From the NCBI GenBank assembly GCA_020721965.1, contig DYLS01000039.1, positions 1 through 41,316 on the forward strand: DNA of 41,316 bases, read 5' to 3'. The notes beneath the pieces were generated by a model. It saw only the letters and a list, made by a program, of their open reading frames with translations. It was not told the DNA's origin and searched no databases. Below, in pieces: positions 1-7,938 of the stretch. The stretch comes from Blastopirellula marina. GTDB taxonomy: Bacteria > Planctomycetota > Planctomycetia > Pirellulales > Thermoguttaceae. Made by a program: the position numbers and the translations under genes. The first letter of the stretch is position 1; each line of letters opens with the position of its first letter.

Positions 1-60
1 AAGAATGTTATTCATGGAGCCCCCCACGCAACGGCCATCCGCCCAACGGGAGATGAAGGC

Positions 61-125
61 ATCCACGAAGGACACGAAGTCTCACAAACGGCTTTTCTTA
101 GTGGCCCTTCGTGCCCTTAGTGGAT
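61..125. repeat. Imperfect inverted repeat, possible dispersed element
   Basis: The left arm (61-78, core CCACGAAGGACACGAA) pairs imperfectly with the right arm (108-125, TTCGTGCCCTTAGTGGAT) across a 29-base centre. The element could fold into a long hairpin. No gene is seen around it. Similar CACGAAGGACACGAAG elements are familiar to me from many environmental bacterial genomes, but I cannot check copy number here. Confidence 0.5.
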
Positions 126-260
126 TCTTTTTCGAAGCCTCCATAGCGCGCTGGACCAACACCGGCAGCCGGCAACGGACGGTGCTCACAGGCCACTCCA
201 CGCGGCCGCCATTGTGTAACACGGCGGGATTACCGTACGTTCAGCACCACGATTTGCCGT

Positions 261-653
261 CTATTCGGAAACAGTGTCCGTAAGCGTGCCGTACCCCCTT
301 GCAGAAAGAGTCACTCGCTCTCCCGGCGCGATGACCCAGTTGTTAAGCTCCAGCCACCCGACCTCCACAGATTCGTGAGGCTTTATGGTGACCGCAAACA
401 CCTTCGGGCCGTAATGCTGCCCACTCGGCGCGGATATCTCGATCGTGCACTCGTGCAGGTACGAGTCTGACACGTTGGTGATAATCAGGACCTTGCCCTC
501 CCCAACCAGCGAGTCGCGCTGAACTACAGAAAAGGGTGGGGGCTAAACGTCCGAACCGGGTTCAGACTGAGAGCCCGAAAAGGGAGGGACTCTTTCGCAC
601 CCACACAGAAGCAAGCAACTGGCAAGCAGTGGCAGGAAGAAACCCTTAGACAT
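261..653 (-). pseudogene. Small lipoprotein gene interrupted by an in-frame TAG
   Basis: From ATG at 653, preceded by GAGGAT about 10 bases upstream, the frame encodes a clear lipoprotein signal: MSKGFF, a hydrophobic stretch, then the lipobox LLLCGC. About 37 codons in, a TAG at 543-545 ends it. The same frame then continues open for about 93 further codons to the TAG at 261-263, with normal protein composition (VLIITNVSDSYLHEC, HESVEVGWLELNNWVIAPGE). This looks like a beta-rich extracytoplasmic domain. Since the frame is identical on both sides, one C-to-T change of a CAG codon explains the break. Alternatives are a strain-level sequencing variant, readthrough, or a separate cytoplasmic product from the GTG at 473. 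The function is not recognised. Confidence 0.6.
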
Positions 654-671
654 TTTTACTGCCATCCTCAT

Positions 672-692
672 GTGTATTCATCTCGAATACAC
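672..692. promoter_or_regulatory. Perfect 8-bp inverted repeat upstream of the lipoprotein gene
   Basis: GTGTATTC (672-679) and GAATACAC (685-692) form a perfect 8+5+8 palindrome about 20 bases upstream of the lipoprotein start. It could be an operator or simply a small hairpin. No partner site was found. Confidence 0.25.
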
Positions 693-1482
693 CCAAACGA
701 CTCTCTCGCAAAATCGCCCGCCGGTGATCGGCAACCGATGACGCTCAGGAAGCACCCTACAGCACCGATGTGCCCGTTCCCCTCTGTTTTTCCTCCCTCC
801 GGCAGCGTAGCCCAAGCCAGAAGCCTTTGTCCAAAACGCAGGTCCTATTCTTATGACACGTGGCACGAAAAGCAAGATTTCGGCACGACCAGATTGCAAG
901 CAGTCTCTTAGCGGCGATTATCCCCGTCGCTGACAGCCATGTTCTCGCACAAACCTCATTCGCTGCGTACAAAGGCACAACTCGCCCGTCAGATTCATGT
1001 TCCGTCACATCGCGAGCAAGTAGCGAAAAGAAGGGCGAACGCGTATTTCGCAATCACGTGCAAGGAGCGGGCATTGCCAACCCGGCTCGTAACTGTTCAC
1101 GGCTGAGCTATAACGGAAAAGATTTGTAAAACAACGAGGGTTGTTCAGAGGTTTCTGAGATTTCTTGAGCGTGCAACGGAATGTCATTTCGACGAGCGTC
1201 AGCGAGGAGAAATCTTTACCCGGTCGAGAAGATTTCTCGCTTCGCTCGAAATGACAAGGGGACGAGCCGTTTGGCAGTCACGGGAACCCCTGGGAACGAC
1301 TACCCCGGCTCGAATCCTATCGTGCGGTGGTCGAGTGCTATCGGCCAGGGTTAAAATACCATGTTTGTGCCGCGACCGGGCGACGATTTGGCCCGGCAGA
1401 TGCGATCTTTTTGCCCCTGGGATGCAGGCGCGAGCGGCAATTTCCACTTCGCGCTTCGATGTTTCAACAGGAGGATTCCCGC
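693..1482. other. Non-coding stretch upstream of the fucosidase gene
   Basis: About 790 bases without a convincing gene. The short open frames here have no ribosome site and no protein-like composition. The only structure seen is one copy of a dispersed repeat (1086-1303). No promoter for the fucosidase could be picked out. Confidence 0.5.
1086..1303 (+). repeat. Dispersed repeat, copy 1, with a large imperfect palindrome
   Basis: This element matches a second copy at 35283-35620. The shared blocks, in the same order, are: GTTCACGGCTGAGC with GGAAAGAT and GTAAAACAACGAGG; a core starting TGTCATTTCGACGAGCG and ending CGCTCGAAATGACA; and a tail GAGCCGTTTGGCAGTCACG followed by GAACCCC. The core (1182-1256) is an imperfect palindrome with arms of about 30 bases. 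It has no open frame and no transposase, so it is a non-autonomous or structural repeat. Confidence 0.7.
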
Positions 1483-3006
1483 ATGACGGCTTTCACTCGG
1501 ACCACGGCCCGCTCGGCTTTCAGAAGTTCCCTGTGTTGGGCTGCGATTCTCTGGGCCTGCTTGCCGGCGGTTCTCGCGGCCTGCGTGGCTGCGATACCTT
1601 GCGGTGCTGCCGTCGCCGCCGATCCCCCCGAACCATACGGGCCGGCCCCCAGCCCCCGGCAGCTTCGCTGGCACGAGCTGGAGGTATACGGCTTTTTGCA
1701 CTTCGGCCCGAACACGTTCACCGACAAAGAGTGGGGCTACGGCGACAAACCCGAAACGATCTTCCATCCCACCGACCTCGATGCCGATCAGATCGTATCG
1801 GTGGCTAAGGCAGGCGGGCTGCGAGCCTTGATCCTCACGGCCAAGCACCACGATGGCTATTGCCTTTGGCCCAGCCGATTCACGGAGCACTCGATCAAAC
1901 ACAGCCGTTGGAGAGACGGCCAGGGGGACGTAGTCCAGGCCATCGCGGAAGCCTGCCGACGACATGGGATTCTTTTCGGCGTGTATCTCTCGCCGTGGGA
2001 CAGAAATCATAAGGACTACGGCTCGCCGGAGTATCTCACCTACTACCGCAATCAACTTCGCGAGCTGCTAACCAACTACGGCCCGATCTTCGAGGTCTGG
2101 TTCGATGGTGCCAATGGCGGGGATGGCTACTATGGCGGCGCAAGAACTACCCGCCGCATCGACAATCGCACCTACTACGACTGGGACAATACATGGAAGA
2201 TCGTGCGGGAGTTGCAGCCGGAAGCCTGCATGTTCAGCGACGCCGGGCCGGATGTCCGCTGGGTGGGAAATGAGGCGGGACAGGCGGGCGAGACGTGCTG
2301 GGCCACCGTCCGCAGGGGCGAGGCCGTCCCCGGGGCCGCGGATCCCAAGGTCCTCAACGTCGGCGTCCGGGATGGAAATGCGTGGATTCCCGCCGAGGTC
2401 GACGTCTCCATTCGCCCCGGCTGGTTCTATCACGCGTCGCAGGACAACGCTGTCAAAACGGTGGATCAACTCCTCGACATCTACTACGCCTCTGTGGGGC
2501 GGGGCTGTAACTTGCTCCTCAACATCCCGCCCGACCGACGTGGCCAGATTCATCCCGCGGACGCCTCAGCCTTGAAACAGTGGCGGGAGGTGCTGGACCG
2601 CACCTTCGCCGTGGATTTCGCCCGCGGGGCCACTGTCCAGGGACCCACTCGCGGTGGCGATAGCCGCTTTGCCCCAAACCACGTCGTGGACGGCGATCGC
2701 GAGACCTATTGGGCCACGGATGATGATGGCACCACCGCCGAACTGATTCTCGAACTGCCGCGCACCGCCACTTTCAACGTGGTCCGCGTTCGCGAATACC
2801 TGCCGCTAGGCCAACGGGTGGACGCCTTTGCCCTGGACTGGTGGGACGGAACGAAGTGGCAGGAATTCGCCTCGGCTACCAGCATCGGGCCGCAGCGGCT
2901 GTTGCGGACGGCGGCCGTCACCACATCACGGGTCCGGCTACGTGTTACCAAGGCGGCTGCTTGTCCGGCCATTTCGGAGGTAGGGCTGTTTCGTTCGCCT
3001 CGCTGA
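1483..3006 (+). CDS. Secreted alpha-L-fucosidase (GH29) with C-terminal F5/8-type carbohydrate-binding domain
   Basis: The product would hydrolyse terminal alpha-L-fucose from glycans or polysaccharides by a retaining mechanism. The start is ATG 1483, because CAGGAGG (1468-1474) lies 8 bases upstream and a signal peptide follows: a basic start, a hydrophobic Ala/Leu stretch to about residue 45, and cleavage near AVAA. The GH29 barrel shows HFG (73-75), KHHDGY (121-126) and VWFDGAN, whose Asp208 matches the family nucleophile. From about residue 380 a discoidin/F5-8C (CBM32-like) domain follows, with VVDGDRETYWATDDDG and a closing ISEVGLF. The 507 residues fit a GH29 plus CBM. It stands alone; neighbours are unrelated, so the substrate is unknown. 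The fucosidase call is strong, though some GH29 members prefer branched alpha-1,3/1,4-fucosides. Confidence 0.92.
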   Translation: MTAFTRTTARSAFRSSLCWAAILWACLPAVLAACVAAIPCGAAVAADPPEPYGPAPSPRQLRWHELEVYGFLHFGPNTFTDKEWGYGDKPETIFHPTDLDADQIVSVAKAGGLRALILTAKHHDGYCLWPSRFTEHSIKHSRWRDGQGDVVQAIAEACRRHGILFGVYLSPWDRNHKDYGSPEYLTYYRNQLRELLTNYGPIFEVWFDGANGGDGYYGGARTTRRIDNRTYYDWDNTWKIVRELQPEACMFSDAGPDVRWVGNEAGQAGETCWATVRRGEAVPGAADPKVLNVGVRDGNAWIPAEVDVSIRPGWFYHASQDNAVKTVDQLLDIYYASVGRGCNLLLNIPPDRRGQIHPADASALKQWREVLDRTFAVDFARGATVQGPTRGGDSRFAPNHVVDGDRETYWATDDDGTTAELILELPRTATFNVVRVREYLPLGQRVDAFALDWWDGTKWQEFASATSIGPQRLLRTAAVTTSRVRLRVTKAAACPAISEVGLFRSPR

Positions 3007-3569
3007 ACGACGGCCGCTTTCGCGGAATCTTTGATCTTATGTGCGTCCTAATGCCAATGTCACGAGACGGCTGACGCTGCGCGGCCTTGCACCGGATCGA
3101 ACGGCAGGCAGGCTTTCAGTAAGCAGACCGCCTGAGACCGCTGAAGAACGGCTCCAGATACTCTCCTAACAGCCAGATACTCTCATAAGACGTGGACCAG
3201 TTTCTGGGGAGCAGGCCAACTCCGACACGGAAGCAAGGGCGGGCGAGGCCCTTGGGTTGTCGGGTCTTTCGGCAGGGGCGGCAAATCGTGGCCCAGACCA
3301 TTTGCGAACACCGCAACGCAGTCGCAAAGCATTATATAGACGGAACTTGCGTCGCTTTACCTCGGCCTGGTGGTGATTGCGTGGCGGCCCCAAAGGTGAT
3401 ACAATTCGAGGTTTGCGGCGGGGTAGCAGTGCCGCCGTTTGGGCCGGGCGTCCCGGTCCGAAGCTTTTTTTGCAGCCTTGCCTTGAGAGAAGCTGTCGCA
3501 ACTTCGTACCCAGGAACCGTCCTGGGTGAAGTCTTTGTCTTCGGAGCTTTGCATTGAGAGGAACTGGCG
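3007..3569. other. Intergenic region upstream of gyrA with a short tandem duplication
   Basis: About 560 bases with no gene. A 19-base tandem duplication lies at 3154-3187 (two CCAGATACTCTC units starting at 3154 and 3173). A promoter candidate for gyrA lies at 3377-3405. Nothing else was recognised. Confidence 0.5.
3377..3405 (+). promoter_or_regulatory. Candidate sigma-70-type promoter of gyrA
   Basis: A -35-like TTGCGT (3377-3382) and a -10-like TACAAT (3400-3405) are separated by exactly 17 bases. Transcription would start near 3412, giving a leader of about 160 bases before the TTG start of gyrA. The -10 is one base from consensus; the -35 matches only at TTG. Confidence 0.4.
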
Positions 3570-6374
3570 TTGTCTGACGACGCGGAAAATCCCCCTATTT
3601 CGGAAACCGGGTCCCCATCGGGCGCGGGAGAGCCGTCGGGCGACTCTGGATCGGGTCGGATCGTCGCCCTGGCCATCGAAGATGAGCTGAGGAGCAGCTA
3701 TCTGACGTATGCCATGAGCGTAATCGTGGCCCGGGCCCTGCCGGATGTCCGCGACGGTCTGAAGCCGTCGCAGCGGCGCATTCTGGTGGCGATGAACGAC
3801 CTGAACCTCACGCCCGGCGCCGCCCGCGTCAAATGCGCTAAAATCTGCGGGGACACCAGCGGCAACTATCACCCGCACGGCGAGAGCGTCATCTATCCCA
3901 CCCTGGTACGCATGGCCCAGGAGTGGAACATGCGCTATGTGCTGGTGGATAAACAGGGGAACTTCGGCTCGATCGCCGGTCTTCCCGCGGCGGCCATGCG
4001 ATATACCGAATCTAGGCTCTCGCACTTCGCCGCGCTGATGCTGGAGGACCTCAAGCTCGATACCGTCGATTTCATTCCCACCTACGACGAGCGGCACACC
4101 GAGCCGACGGTCTTGCCCTCCAAGTTTCCGAACTTGCTGGTAAACGGGGGCACGGGCATCGCGGTCGGCATGTCCACCGACATCCCGCCCCACAACCTGG
4201 GCGAGATTTGCGATGCCTTGGTTCGGTTGATTGACGACCCCGAGGTCACCATCGACGAACTGCTGGAGATCGTTCCAGGGCCGGATTTCCCGACCGGTGG
4301 AATCATCTGCGGCAAGAGCGGGATTCGCCGCGCGTATCGGATGGGCCACGGCGGGATCACGATCCGGGCCAGGGCTGACATCGAAGAGTATCGTTCCGGT
4401 CGTTTTCGGATCATCGTCCGCGAAATCCCGTATCAAAAGCAGCGCGACGCCGTCGAGGAGAATCTGGCAAAGCTGGTCAACGAGGGGAAAATCCCCGGCA
4501 TTTCCAACATCCGCAATGAAAGCGACCTCAAGGAACCCGTCCGCCTGGTTCTGGAGTTGAAGCGCGACGCCGATCCGGAGATCGTGCTCAATCAGCTTTA
4601 CGAGTACTCCGAGCTGCAAACCCGCTATTCCATCAATCTGTTGGCTTTGGTGGATGGCAAGCCGCGCCTCTTGACGTTCAAGGAAATGTTGCAGGAGTTC
4701 TTGCGGCATCGGGTCACGGTCATCCGCCGCCGCACGCAATTCCTGCTGCAACGGTCCCGCCAGCGCAAGCACACCATCGAGGGCCTGCTCTTGGCCCTGG
4801 CCGATATCGACGAGGTCATTCGCGTGATCCGGACCTCGCAAACGCAGGCGGAGGCCAAACAGCGGCTGATGGAAATCGCTTGCCCGGCGGCCATGCTGGC
4901 CCGGGCCTTGGGCGAGGAGGGATTCCGCCAATTCCAGGAGGAGCGGGGCGAGGCCGAGAGCTACACCCTGACCCCCGTCCAGGCCGACGCCATCCTCCGC
5001 ATGACGCTGGGCCAATTGGTCAACCTGGAGCAGGAAAAGCTGGCGAATGAGCACCGCGGGCTGCTACAGGATATCAACGAGTATCTCCGCATCCTCTCCG
5101 ACGAGCGGAACATCCTCGCCATCATTCGCGAGGAACAACTCGATATCAAACGGCGTTTCGGCGATGAGCGACGCACGGAAATCATCGCCCAGGAAGCCGA
5201 CAAATTCGATATGGAAGACTTGATCCCGGACGAGACGATGGTGGTCTCCATCAGCTCGGCGGGATACATCAAGCGGACCCCCGTCACCGCCTATCGCTCG
5301 CAGCGACGTGGCGGGAAAGGGCTGAAAGGGGCACGGGCCGACGACGAGGACCCCATCGAACACCTCTTTCTGGCCAACACGCACGATCAATTGCTGTTTT
5401 TCACCAGCATCGGCAAGGTCCACTGGCGGAAGGTCTGGGAATTGCCCGAGTTGCCGCGGGACGCCAAGGGCCGGGCCATCGTCAACCTGTTGAACTTGCA
5501 GGAGGGCGAGCGGGTGGCCAGTTGCCGCCCCGTTCGCGACTTCCATCTGCCCGAGCATTACCTACTCATGGCCACCGCCCAAGGGGTGGTGAAAAAGACC
5601 GAACTTTCGGCCTACGGGCGGCCCATGAAGGGTGGCATCATCGCCCTCAAACTCCGCGAAGGGGATGAGTTAGTCGGCGCTGTCATCACCCGCCCCGGCG
5701 ATGAGATTGTGCTGTCCACGGCCAACGGCATGGCCATCCGCTTTCCCCAGTCCAACGTGCGCCCGATGGGCCGCAACGCCACCGGCGTCAAAGGGATCAC
5801 GCTGATCGGTGACGATCGAGTCGTCGGCGTGGTGGTCGCCGACCCCGAGGCAGCCCTGCTGACGGTCTGCGCCAAGGGCTACGGCAAGCGCACGCCGTTC
5901 GGCCCGAATGCGGAAGCAAGCGACGAAGGCGAGGTGCCCTCCGACGATCTTGGGGACGGAAATTCAACCGCCGATGCCGAGGGCGAGGCCGTGCCGTCCG
6001 ATTCGGCCGCCGATGCATCCTTGGAAGGGGAAACTGATGCATCGCCAGAAGGGGAAAACGGGAACGAGGGCGAGGACGAAGTCTCGTCGCAGTTTTATTA
6101 TCGAACCCAGCGCCGCGGGGGCAAGGGTATTCGAGATATCAAAACCGGGGAACGCAACGGGCCGGTGGTGGGCGTGGTCGCGGTGCATGAAAATGATCAG
6201 GTCCTGATGATGACCGCGCTGGGCAAGATTCAACGGATTCACGTGCACGAGATTCGCCTCAGCGGGCGCAACACCCTCGGCGTGCGATTGATGAACCTCG
6301 ACGAAAATGATGAATTGATCGCCGTCAAGCGAATCCCCGCCGACGAGGATGACGAGCCAGCTCCCGTAGAATAA
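3570..6374 (+). CDS. gyrA: DNA gyrase subunit A with an acidic insertion in the C-terminal domain
   Basis: Gyrase A forms A2B2 with GyrB and introduces negative supercoils by cutting and rejoining both strands. The start is TTG 3570, with GAGAGGA at 3556-3562. A disordered head of about 30 residues precedes the catalytic domain ([19 protein letters not shown]). The active-site tyrosine is Tyr145 in [11 protein letters not shown]. The C-terminal wheel has a canonical GyrA box QRRGGKG at 578-584, which marks gyrase rather than topoisomerase IV. A second QRRGGKG lies at 847-853. Between blades, residues about 778-843 are a Glu/Asp/Ser/Gly-rich low-complexity insertion. The quinolone-pocket Ser is kept (Ser106), but the position equivalent to E. 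coli Asp87 is Pro110. The length of 934 residues is longer than usual (about 820-880) because of the insert. No gyrB is nearby. Confidence 0.95.
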   Translation: MSDDAENPPISETGSPSGAGEPSGDSGSGRIVALAIEDELRSSYLTYAMSVIVARALPDVRDGLKPSQRRILVAMNDLNLTPGAARVKCAKICGDTSGNYHPHGESVIYPTLVRMAQEWNMRYVLVDKQGNFGSIAGLPAAAMRYTESRLSHFAALMLEDLKLDTVDFIPTYDERHTEPTVLPSKFPNLLVNGGTGIAVGMSTDIPPHNLGEICDALVRLIDDPEVTIDELLEIVPGPDFPTGGIICGKSGIRRAYRMGHGGITIRARADIEEYRSGRFRIIVREIPYQKQRDAVEENLAKLVNEGKIPGISNIRNESDLKEPVRLVLELKRDADPEIVLNQLYEYSELQTRYSINLLALVDGKPRLLTFKEMLQEFLRHRVTVIRRRTQFLLQRSRQRKHTIEGLLLALADIDEVIRVIRTSQTQAEAKQRLMEIACPAAMLARALGEEGFRQFQEERGEAESYTLTPVQADAILRMTLGQLVNLEQEKLANEHRGLLQDINEYLRILSDERNILAIIREEQLDIKRRFGDERRTEIIAQEADKFDMEDLIPDETMVVSISSAGYIKRTPVTAYRSQRRGGKGLKGARADDEDPIEHLFLANTHDQLLFFTSIGKVHWRKVWELPELPRDAKGRAIVNLLNLQEGERVASCRPVRDFHLPEHYLLMATAQGVVKKTELSAYGRPMKGGIIALKLREGDELVGAVITRPGDEIVLSTANGMAIRFPQSNVRPMGRNATGVKGITLIGDDRVVGVVVADPEAALLTVCAKGYGKRTPFGPNAEASDEGEVPSDDLGDGNSTADAEGEAVPSDSAADASLEGETDASPEGENGNEGEDEVSSQFYYRTQRRGGKGIRDIKTGERNGPVVGVVAVHENDQVLMMTALGKIQRIHVHEIRLSGRNTLGVRLMNLDENDELIAVKRIPADEDDEPAPVE

Positions 6375-6472
6375 AGCAGCACGCGAAGGAGACGGCTTGC
6401 CGCTCCGCAGTCTGGGGTGTCGCAGGGGGTATCGCAGGCTGGGATTGCATCTGGAGGGAGAGGGATCGCCTT

Positions 6473-6640
6473 GCTGACGGTGTGCCGCCGGTGAAGCTTT
6501 CCATCGCTGACGGAGTGCCGTGGGTGAAGTTATCACCTCGCTGATGGGAACATCGCTGACGAAAGCATCGCTGACGAAAACGTCCTTGACGCAAACATTG
6601 CTGACGCAAACATTGCTGACGAAAACATTGCTGACGGAAA
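6473..6640. repeat. Composite tandem array: 34-base units, then seven 15-base units
   Basis: CTGAC recurs at 6473, 6507 and 6541 (period 34, units of the form CTGACGG.GTGCCG..GGTGAAG). It then recurs every 15 bases exactly at 6541, 6556, 6571, 6586, 6601, 6616 and 6631 (unit CTGACGAAAACATTG). The array fills much of the gap downstream of gyrA. Because 15 is divisible by three, an antisense frame reads through it as a repetitive but meaningless peptide. Confidence 0.85.
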
Positions 6641-6725
6641 CTGGGCGGTGCGGACACCAATATAACGATTCCAGCGCGGAGTCCGGCTGATCGCATGATC
6701 CGCGTGGCATAGATTGCGAGGCGTC

Positions 6726-6770
6726 ATGTCCGGTCACCACATGTCCCATCGTTACATGTCGCGTCACCTC
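6726..6770. repeat. Three 15-base tandem units
   Basis: ATGTC recurs at 6726, 6741 and 6756, with units resembling ATGTCCGGTCACCAC. It sits in the same gyrA-to-epimerase gap as the larger 15/34-base array but has a different unit sequence. Confidence 0.6.
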
Positions 6771-6816
6771 AAGATGTTTCGCCAGGCAAATAATCTTGCG
6801 ACGTAGCATCAACTAC

Positions 6817-6861
6817 TCGCGTTGAATCCGACCCGTCGCGTTGCATCCGACCCGGTCGCGT
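6817..6861. repeat. Tandem units of 19-20 bases before the epimerase gene
   Basis: TCGCGTTG.ATCCGACCCG occurs at 6817 and 6836, and a partial third unit starts at 6856. The array ends about 7 bases before the ribosome site of the downstream gene, so it lies within that gene's promoter or leader region. Confidence 0.65.
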
Positions 6862-6882
6862 GAAGCCAGGAGAGAATACCCG

Positions 6883-7848
6883 ATGCCGCGTCAAAGGGCA
6901 TTCATCACGGGAGCTGACGGCTTTGTGGGCGGATTCCTCCTGGAAGCCCTGGCAGGAACGGGTGCCGAACTGCTGGGAGCGGCCCCACGCCCCCTTTCAG
7001 CGACTGCCGAGGTATCGGATGTTTTGCGGCAGATCCCGCTGGTGACCTGGGATTTCGCCGGTCCGGTGTGCGACGATCGGTCCGTTCGCGAGGCGGTTTT
7101 GGAGTTTCGGCCCACTGCGGTCTATCACTTGGCGGCCATTTCCGTCCCCGAGGATTGCGGCGATGCCGCGATCCACCCGCTGGCGCAGGCCGTCAATGTG
7201 GAGGGCACGGCCCGCCTCTTGCGTCTGGCCGCTTCTTTGCCGCAGCCGCCGCGTGTGATGGTCGTCAGCAGTAGCTACGTCTATCCCGTCTCCCCCAGCG
7301 AGCCACAAACATTCGCGGAAGGCGTCTTCCTCCAGCCGCGGCGTGGCTACGGCCGTACCAAGCACCAAGCCGAGCTGCTGGCATTGGATGCCTGGCGGCG
7401 AGAGGGCCTGCCGGTGATCATCGCCAGGGCCTTTCCGCACACGGGACCTCGCCAGTCGCGGCGGATGATGCTGCCCGAATGGGCCGCACAATTCGCCGAC
7501 GGTGCCGATCCCGTCCGCGTTCACACGCTACAAGCCTGGATCGACTTGAGCGATGTCCGAGACGTGGTGCGAGCCTATCGGTTGCTGGTGGAGCATGGTA
7601 CCCCCGGGGAGGTGTACAATGTCGGCTCGGGTGTCGCGCGGCGAAGCGGTGACGTCTTCGACCTGCTGAGGCGGATCGCCGACCCTGAGCGCGGCGTCCA
7701 AGAGACCCGGCCGGGCCAAAAGTGCGATCCCATCGCCGAGATTGCCAAGATTCGCGAGGCCGTCGGCTGGCAACCCCAGATTCCCATCGAACAAACGGTC
7801 CGCGACACGTGGGAGTATTGGCGGAATCGTGCCAACAGAATCCCATGA
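6883..7848 (+). CDS. NAD(P)-dependent sugar-nucleotide reductase, GDP-4-keto-6-deoxymannose reductase-like
   Basis: This extended short-chain dehydrogenase probably reduces GDP-4-keto-6-deoxy-D-mannose to a 6-deoxyhexose such as GDP-D-rhamnose for surface glycans. ATG 6883 is chosen because AGGAGAG lies 8 bases upstream. The Rossmann motif GADGFVGG is at 10-17, the catalytic Ser lies in SSSYVY (129-134), and YGRTK gives Tyr156 and Lys160. RAFPHTGPRQS followed by LPEWAAQ resembles the RMD-type reductases (NHTGPGQ, VPDFARQ), which separates it from plain UDP-glucose epimerases. Length 321 is normal. No dehydratase partner lies in the window, so substrate identity is inferred. It converges with the kinase gene, and a hairpin separates them. 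Confidence 0.8.
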   Translation: MPRQRAFITGADGFVGGFLLEALAGTGAELLGAAPRPLSATAEVSDVLRQIPLVTWDFAGPVCDDRSVREAVLEFRPTAVYHLAAISVPEDCGDAAIHPLAQAVNVEGTARLLRLAASLPQPPRVMVVSSSYVYPVSPSEPQTFAEGVFLQPRRGYGRTKHQAELLALDAWRREGLPVIIARAFPHTGPRQSRRMMLPEWAAQFADGADPVRVHTLQAWIDLSDVRDVVRAYRLLVEHGTPGEVYNVGSGVARRSGDVFDLLRRIADPERGVQETRPGQKCDPIAEIAKIREAVGWQPQIPIEQTVRDTWEYWRNRANRIP

Positions 7849-7910
7849 ATACGAGGGCCATCGATTTTCCAGATTTCCCGCCAGCAGCACCCTGGGATCA
7901 CGGGACCTGC

Positions 7911-7938
7911 CGAGGCCCGGCCTCAAGGCCTGGCCTCG
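7911..7938. terminator. Strong hairpin between convergent genes, overlapping the kinase stop codon
   Basis: CGAGGCC-C-GGCC (7911-7921) pairs with GGCC-T-GGCCTCG (7927-7938), around a short loop TCAA and with one C/T mismatch. The kinase TGA (7925-7923) lies in the loop. A GC-rich stem at the junction of convergent genes suggests bidirectional termination or a 3'-end barrier, although there is no T-tract on either side. Confidence 0.5.

Noticed and set aside
1182-1256. Insertion sequence end or transposon
   Set aside because: Palindromic but with no transposase, no partner inverted repeat at a plausible distance and no visible target duplication.
3357-5054. Open frame of 565 codons antisense to gyrA
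   Set aside because: It is a shadow of GC-rich third positions in gyrA; the sense frame has full family motifs.
6473-6640. CRISPR array
   Set aside because: Units are contiguous and degenerate, without constant repeats separated by unique spacers, and no cas gene is present. The same holds for the other arrays in the window.
5964-6812. Open frame of 282 codons with repeated SNVFVSNVCV-like peptide
   Set aside because: The peptide repeat is the translation of the 15-base intergenic array; the rest is antisense to gyrA.
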